Part shown: in pieces, positions 6,420 through 9,862 of the stretch
How the letters are laid out: each line of letters opens with the position of its first letter
Position numbering within the stretch: the first letter of the stretch is position 1
Source of the DNA: JBHHZM01 sp046758065
Lineage (GTDB): Bacteria > Pseudomonadota > Alphaproteobacteria > JAAXGF01
Reading direction: 5' to 3'
Length of the DNA: 9,862 nt
NCBI GenBank assembly: GCA_046758065.1
Contig: JBHHZM010000112.1
Location: forward strand, 1 to 9,862
Program-made: the position numbers and the translations under genes
The notes under the pieces: model-generated
Told to the model about the DNA's origin: nothing
The model's database searches: none
What the model saw: only the letters and a program-made list of their open reading frames with translations

Positions 6420-6595
6420 CAGGTTGCTGAAAAAGGTTTCTACGACGGCCCAATGCTTCGAGACGGCGCTTCGCGCCTCCTCAGCATGAGGGTAAGCCCT
6501 TGAATATGTCGACTCCTCATCCTGAGGAGCGGCCCGAAGGGCTGCGTCTCGGAGGATAGGAGACCGTTCGCAGGGAGTTTTCAGCAGCCTGTTAG
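6416..6595. repeat. 180-bp MITE/REP-like element with terminal inverted repeats
   Basis: Terminal repeats are TTAGCAGGTTGCTGAAAA (6416-6433) and TTTTCAGCAGCCTGTTAG (6578-6595), which match at 15 of 18 positions as inverted copies. Inside are four small palindromes: GGCGcttcgCGCC (6465-6477), CCTCAgcaTGAGG (6479-6491), CCTCAtccTGAGG (6515-6527) and GCGGCCCgaaGGGCTGC (6529-6545, one mismatch). The first two and last two are also imperfect reverse complements of each other (about 6453-6492 against 6512-6558), so the whole forms one long hairpin. No ORF is supported, so it would be non-autonomous and mobilised in trans. The left end overlaps the livF stop codon. The element type is inferred from structure; the CCTCATCCTGAGGAG core is, to my knowledge, a frequent alphaproteobacterial intergenic repeat. 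Confidence 0.7.
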
Positions 6596-6631
6596 GCGCG
6601 CTTAGCGTCTGGACGCCTTGTTTAAGCGCGC
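6596..6631. terminator. Strong stem-loop after the transporter operon, possible terminator or operator
   Basis: There is a perfect 9-bp inverted repeat, GCGCGCTTA (6596-6604) and TAAGCGCGC (6623-6631). It contains a second stem, GCGTC-tg-GACGC (6605-6616), and a 6-nt bulge (CTTGTT) on the 3' side. It starts exactly where the 180-bp element ends. No T-run follows on the + strand (ATTAACC), so it is not a textbook intrinsic terminator. It may be a Rho-assisted stop, a transcript-stabilising stem or a binding site. The remaining 92 bp to lemA (6632-6723) show no other clear signal. Confidence 0.45.
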
Positions 6632-6723
6632 ATTAACCGTTGTCGGGCAGGCTTCCCGTTCGCGGGAATAGGCGCCGTGCCGGCCGTCGATTCCCGTTTT
6701 CAGGCCGATGCGGGGATCCGGAG

Positions 6724-7305
6724 ATGACCGAACTGACGATCTTGCTGGCGCTCGCGGGCCTCCTGCTGGTCTGGGGCATCGCCATCTTCAACCGGCTGGT
6801 CCGCCAGAAGAACCTGGTCAAGGAGGGCTGGAGCGGCATCGACGTACAGCTCAAGCGCCGGGCCAACCTGATCCCCAACCTGATCGAGACGGTCAAGGGC
6901 TACATCGGTCACGAGCGGACGCTGCTCGAAGAAGTGACCGCGCTGCGCAGCCGCAGCATGGCTGCCGCAAGCCCCGGCGAGCGCGGACCGCTCGAAGGCG
7001 CGCTTACGGGCCTGCTGGGCCGCCTGTTCGCCGTCGCCGAAGCCTACCCGGAGCTCAAGGCCGACCGGACGTTTCTCGAACTCCAGTCGGAGATCGCCGA
7101 GACCGAGGACCAAGTCCAGCTCGCGCGGCGCTATTACAACGGCGCGACGCGCGACTTCAACATCACCATCGAATCGTTTCCCAGCAACGTCGTCGCCGGG
7201 CTTTTCCACTTCACCCAGGCCGAGTATTTCGAGATCGGAGAGGCGGCGGACCGCGCGGTGCCGAAGGTCGGTTTCGGGCAACCGAGCGCGGCGGAGGGCG
7301 GGTGA
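6724..7305 (+). CDS. lemA: LemA family membrane protein
   Basis: The protein is 193 aa, the usual LemA length. The start is ATG at 6724, with GGGGA (6712-6716) 7 nt upstream; a longer frame from TTG at 6640 adds an arginine-rich, non-homologous stretch and is rejected. A single N-terminal membrane helix (about 4-22) is followed directly by the LemA hallmark, from W36 through IDVQLKRRANLIPNLIETV (39-57). A long helical domain follows, with YYNGATRDFNITIESFPSNV near the middle of the second half. The family forms a helical bundle outside the membrane and has no agreed biochemical role. It overlaps the DUF2207 gene by one base (TGATG), and this pair is common in bacteria, suggesting they act together in the envelope. 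It is separated from the transporter by the 180-bp element and a stem-loop, so it is probably transcribed independently. Confidence 0.93.
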   Translation: MTELTILLALAGLLLVWGIAIFNRLVRQKNLVKEGWSGIDVQLKRRANLIPNLIETVKGYIGHERTLLEEVTALRSRSMAAASPGERGPLEGALTGLLGRLFAVAEAYPELKADRTFLELQSEIAETEDQVQLARRYYNGATRDFNITIESFPSNVVAGLFHFTQAEYFEIGEAADRAVPKVGFGQPSAAEGG

Positions 7306-9197
7306 TGAAAGGTTTGGCGATCCGTGCGCTCGCCGCGCTGATTCTGTCGATCACGGCCGTCGGACCAAACCCCGGAAACGCCGCCGAGAGCGAGCGCGTC
7401 CTCGCCTTCGCCAGCCAGATCAAGGTGCAGGCCGACGGTGGCGTGGCCGTCACCGAGACCATCACCGTGGTCGCGGCCGGCCGGCAAATCAAACGCGGGA
7501 TCTATCGCGACTTTCCGACCCGCTACAAGGATCGCGCCGGCAACGTGGTGCGCGTCGGCTTCGAGATCGTCTCGGTGCTGCGCGACGGCCGGCCGGAACC
7601 CTACTTCCTCGACGATCTGGGCAACGGCACCCGCGTCTACATCGGACGACGCGACGTGCTTCTCGACCCCGGCCGTTACACCTATGAACTCACCTACAGG
7701 ACCGATCGCCAGCTCGGCTTGTTCGACGATCATGACGAGCTCTACTGGAACGTGACCGGCAACGGCTGGGCGCTTCCGATCGATCACGCCGGCGCCATCG
7801 TCGAACTGCCGCCCGGCGCCCGACCACTGGACACGGCCGCCTTCACCGGGCCGATGGGCGCCCGGGGCACGGCCTATTCGGTGAAGCAGGACGCGCGCGG
7901 CCGTATCGGCTTCGTCACCACCCAACCGCTGCAAGCGGGAGAAGGTCTGACGATCGTCGTGACCTGGCCCAAGGGATTCATCGTCCAACCCACGACCGGA
8001 CAGCGCGTCGGCTACATCCTGCAGGACAACCTGAGCGCATTTGCGGGACTCGCGGGACTCGGCCTGCTCGTCGCCTACTATCTCGTCGCCTGGCTACGGG
8101 TGGGACGGGACCCCCCGGCGGGGACGATCGTGCCGCTGTTCTCGCCGCCGAAGGGATTTTCTCCCGCCGCCGTACGCATGGTCACGCGCATGGGCTTCGA
8201 CCACAAGGCGTTCGCCGCCGCGATAGTCAGCATGGCGGTCAGCGGTTACCTGAAGATCCGGCAGGAAGAGAACGGCGACTACGTTCTCGAACGCACCGGC
8301 GAGTCCAAGAAGGCGCTTTCGCCGGGCGAACGCCGGATCGCCGCCAAGCTGTTCGGACGGGCGCGCGAAATCGAGCTCAAGACCGCGAATCACGCCAGGA
8401 TCAAGCGTGCGATCGACGCGTTCAAGGCCAGCCTGCGCGACGACTTCGAGCGGATCCATTACATGCGCAACCGGGTCTGGCTGGTGCCCGGCATGGTTCT
8501 CACGCTGCTCGCGATCGGCGCCATGATTCTGTTCGCGCTGCAGTCCGCGCAGGCGGCATTCCTGATGCTGTGGCTGGCGATGTGGACTGCGGGTTGCAGC
8601 GTGCTCGGATTTCAGGTTGTCCACGCCTGGCGCGGCGGTATGCGCCCCGGCACGGTGTTCGTCTCGCTGTTCGCGCTGCCCTTCTTCGGCGGCGAACTGG
8701 TCGGCCTGTGGCAGATGAACACGGTGACCTCGCCCCTCGCCGTGCTGGCGTTGCTGGCGATCGTGCTCGTCAACGTGCTGTTCTACCACCTGATCAAGGC
8801 GCCGACGATCAAGGGGCGCAAGGTCATGGACCAGATCGAAGGCTTCAGGCAGTACCTCACTGTCGCTGAAAAGGAGCGCATGAACCTGCTCAATCCGCCC
8901 GAGCGCACGCCCGAGCTGTTCGAGAAATTCCTGCCCTACGCCCTCGCGCTCGACGTCGAACACGAGTGGAGCGAACAGTTCGCCGAGGCTCTTGCCGATG
9001 CCCAAAACGGCTATGCGCCCGCCTGGTACGCGGGAAGCGCCTGGCGCGGCGACAGCGCAACCGGCCTCGCCGACAGCCTGGGCGGCGGTTTTGCCGGCGC
9101 CATTTCGTCGGCGTCGTCGCCGCCCGGTTCGTCGTCGGGAGGCGGCGGCGGATTTTCCGGCGGCGGTGGCGGCGGCGGCGGAGGCGGCGGCTGGTAA
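7305..9197 (+). CDS. DUF2207 domain membrane protein with glycine-rich C terminus
   Basis: The protein is 630 aa, from ATG at 7305, which overlaps the lemA stop; GGAGGG (7293-7298) is 6 nt upstream. It has a signal peptide cleaved near residue 27 (GNAA/ES). A large extracytoplasmic DUF2207 domain covers about 28-240, with the conserved GIYRDFPTRY and ELYWNVTGNGWALPI segments. A membrane helix (about 244-266) is followed by WLRVGRDPP and FSPPKGFSPAAVR, then a soluble stretch to about 390. Up to four further hydrophobic segments lie between about 391 and 497. The stretch KGRKVMDQIEGFRQYL and a C-terminal region end in a serine/glycine tail with an 11-glycine run before the final Trp (about 591-630). 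This layout is the standard one for the family, which often pairs with LemA. The function is unknown; an envelope role is inferred from topology. It is complete, with no sign of damage. Confidence 0.92.
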   Translation: MKGLAIRALAALILSITAVGPNPGNAAESERVLAFASQIKVQADGGVAVTETITVVAAGRQIKRGIYRDFPTRYKDRAGNVVRVGFEIVSVLRDGRPEPYFLDDLGNGTRVYIGRRDVLLDPGRYTYELTYRTDRQLGLFDDHDELYWNVTGNGWALPIDHAGAIVELPPGARPLDTAAFTGPMGARGTAYSVKQDARGRIGFVTTQPLQAGEGLTIVVTWPKGFIVQPTTGQRVGYILQDNLSAFAGLAGLGLLVAYYLVAWLRVGRDPPAGTIVPLFSPPKGFSPAAVRMVTRMGFDHKAFAAAIVSMAVSGYLKIRQEENGDYVLERTGESKKALSPGERRIAAKLFGRAREIELKTANHARIKRAIDAFKASLRDDFERIHYMRNRVWLVPGMVLTLLAIGAMILFALQSAQAAFLMLWLAMWTAGCSVLGFQVVHAWRGGMRPGTVFVSLFALPFFGGELVGLWQMNTVTSPLAVLALLAIVLVNVLFYHLIKAPTIKGRKVMDQIEGFRQYLTVAEKERMNLLNPPERTPELFEKFLPYALALDVEHEWSEQFAEALADAQNGYAPAWYAGSAWRGDSATGLADSLGGGFAGAISSASSPPGSSSGGGGGFSGGGGGGGGGGGW

Positions 9198-9249
9198 CCG
9201 GCCCGGCGCCAAGCGACTTTCCGCGACGTTTCCCGATTTCGTCGTTCCG

Positions 9250-9274
9250 GCCCTCGCCCATCGCGGGCGGGGGC
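9250..9274 (+). terminator. Terminator-like hairpin after the lemA-DUF2207 unit
   Basis: GCCCTCGCCC (9250-9259) pairs with GGGCGGGGGC (9265-9274): a 10-bp stem with one U-G pair and a 5-nt ATCGC loop. The sequence TGTTAGTAT follows, a short T-containing stretch rather than a full T-run. Its position 52 bp after the DUF2207 stop suits transcription termination. The TGTTAGTAT stretch (9275-9283) could also double as a weak extended -10 for the next gene, but no -35 is seen. Confidence 0.5.
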
Positions 9275-9317
9275 TGTTAGTATGCGGCGTTGAAGGCTCA
9301 GAGGAGGAGGCAGGGGC

Positions 9318-9862
9318 ATGGGCGTCGCCAGGATCCGGAAAATCGTCACCGTGGTCGAGGAGACCGCGAAGGAAATGGGCAAGGAGATCGACCCGCCGAC
9401 CCGCAAGGCCGCGGCGGTGGCGGTCATCGAGAACCCCTGTGCCGGACGTTACGTCGAGGACCTCGACGAGCTGATGGCCGTCGGCGCCGAGCTCGGCGGA
9501 CTCTTGGGCGCACGCGCCGTCGCCGCGCTCGGCGTCGCGCCGGACGCGATCGAAAGCTACGGCAAGGCGGCGATCGTCGGCGAGGCCGGCGAATGGGAGC
9601 ACGCCGCCGCGATCCTCCATCCCGGTCTCGGCAAGCCGCTGCGCGAGGCGGTCGAACACGGTGCGGCACTGGTGCCTTCGGCGAAGAAAATGGGTGGCAT
9701 GGGTACGCCGATCGACGTACCCCTGGGCCACAAGGACGCCGCCTACGTGCGCAGCCACTTCGACGCCATAGAGGCGCGCGTGGCGGACGCACCGCGGGCG
9801 AACGAGATCGTCGTCGCCGTCGCGGTCACCGATTCGGGCCGCCCGCTGCCCCGCGTCGGCGG
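9318..9862 (+). CDS. Amino acid synthesis family protein (PF06684/DUF1185), copy 2, 3' end outside window
   Basis: The gene starts at ATG 9318 behind a purine-rich GAGGAGGAGG (9301-9310) and stays open for 181 codons to the window edge; by comparison with copy 1 it lacks only the last few residues. Signatures occur in the same order and nearly the same positions as copy 1: NPCAGRY (39-45), YGKAAIVGEAGEWEH, LVPSAKKMGGMG, IDVPLGH, AYVRSHFDAIEARVADAPRA and RVGG at the edge. The start is leader-less of any signal peptide, so the protein is cytoplasmic. The N terminus (VTVVEETAKEMGKEIDPPTR) differs from copy 1, so the two are diverged paralogues rather than a recent duplication. It follows a hairpin and has its own strong ribosome site, so it probably heads a new transcript extending to the right. 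Confidence 0.9.
   Translation, partial: MGVARIRKIVTVVEETAKEMGKEIDPPTRKAAAVAVIENPCAGRYVEDLDELMAVGAELGGLLGARAVAALGVAPDAIESYGKAAIVGEAGEWEHAAAILHPGLGKPLREAVEHGAALVPSAKKMGGMGTPIDVPLGHKDAAYVRSHFDAIEARVADAPRANEIVVAVAVTDSGRPLPRVG

Noticed and set aside
9138..9194. GGC/GGT-rich run looking like a microsatellite repeat
   Set aside because: It encodes the glycine-rich tail that DUF2207 proteins normally carry, in frame and ending at the natural stop, so it is not called as an independent repeat.
9275..9283. TGTTAGTAT as a promoter for the second PF06684 gene
   Set aside because: Only four of six -10 positions match, no -35 is present, and the place where one would sit is occupied by the hairpin.
8094..9758. 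554-codon minus-strand open frame across DUF2207 and the second PF06684 gene
   Set aside because: It is antisense to two confident genes, has biased composition and no recognisable motif; it is a codon-bias shadow.

Overview
The window is a high-GC stretch with strongly GC-biased third codon positions. The codon use, the Liv-type transporter with a fused permease, and the palindromic intergenic repeats (a CCTCAnnnTGAGG unit and a CCCTCTCCC-type unit) suggest an alphaproteobacterium, perhaps a Rhodospirillales or Rhizobiales relative. This is inference; no rRNA or marker gene is present. Gene density is high, and all genes lie on the + strand except one fragment at the left edge.

Left edge (1-233): the first 50 or so codons of a minus-strand molybdopterin (DMSO-reductase family) oxidoreductase gene are divergent from the rest, separated by an 81-bp promoter-sized gap. 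This fragment is easy to miss because it is cut by the window edge.

Region 234-6419 is one probable + strand operon. It encodes a UPF0280 protein (ApbE-like fold family), an 'amino acid synthesis family' protein (PF06684/DUF1185), a periplasmic binding protein of the hydrophobic amino acid/amide (HAAT) type, a fused LivH-LivM permease, and the ATPases LivG and LivF. Together these make a complete ABC importer: one secreted receptor, one polypeptide carrying both membrane domains, and two ATPases joined by 4-bp GTGA overlaps. The two enzymes at the front probably act on the imported compound or in the same pathway. The substrate cannot be read from the sequence.

Region 6416-6631 holds a 180-bp MITE/REP-like element with 18-bp terminal inverted repeats and nested palindromes. 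Its left end contains the livF stop codon. A separate strong stem-loop follows immediately. A second, unrelated 74-bp palindromic element lies in the gap between the binding-protein gene and the permease gene (2979-3052).

Region 6724-9197 is a two-gene unit, lemA plus a DUF2207 membrane protein with a glycine-rich tail. It looks unrelated to the transporter and is followed by a terminator-like hairpin. At the right edge (9318-9862) is a second PF06684 paralogue, open to the window end and nearly complete. Paralogues of one uncommon family thus flank the transporter and the lemA unit.

No rRNA, tRNA, CRISPR, transposase or phage gene was seen. The most interesting points are the PF06684/UPF0280/transporter/molybdoenzyme neighbourhood as a candidate uncharacterised catabolic unit, the incomplete cysteine motif of the molybdoenzyme fragment, and the repeat element fused to the livF stop codon.
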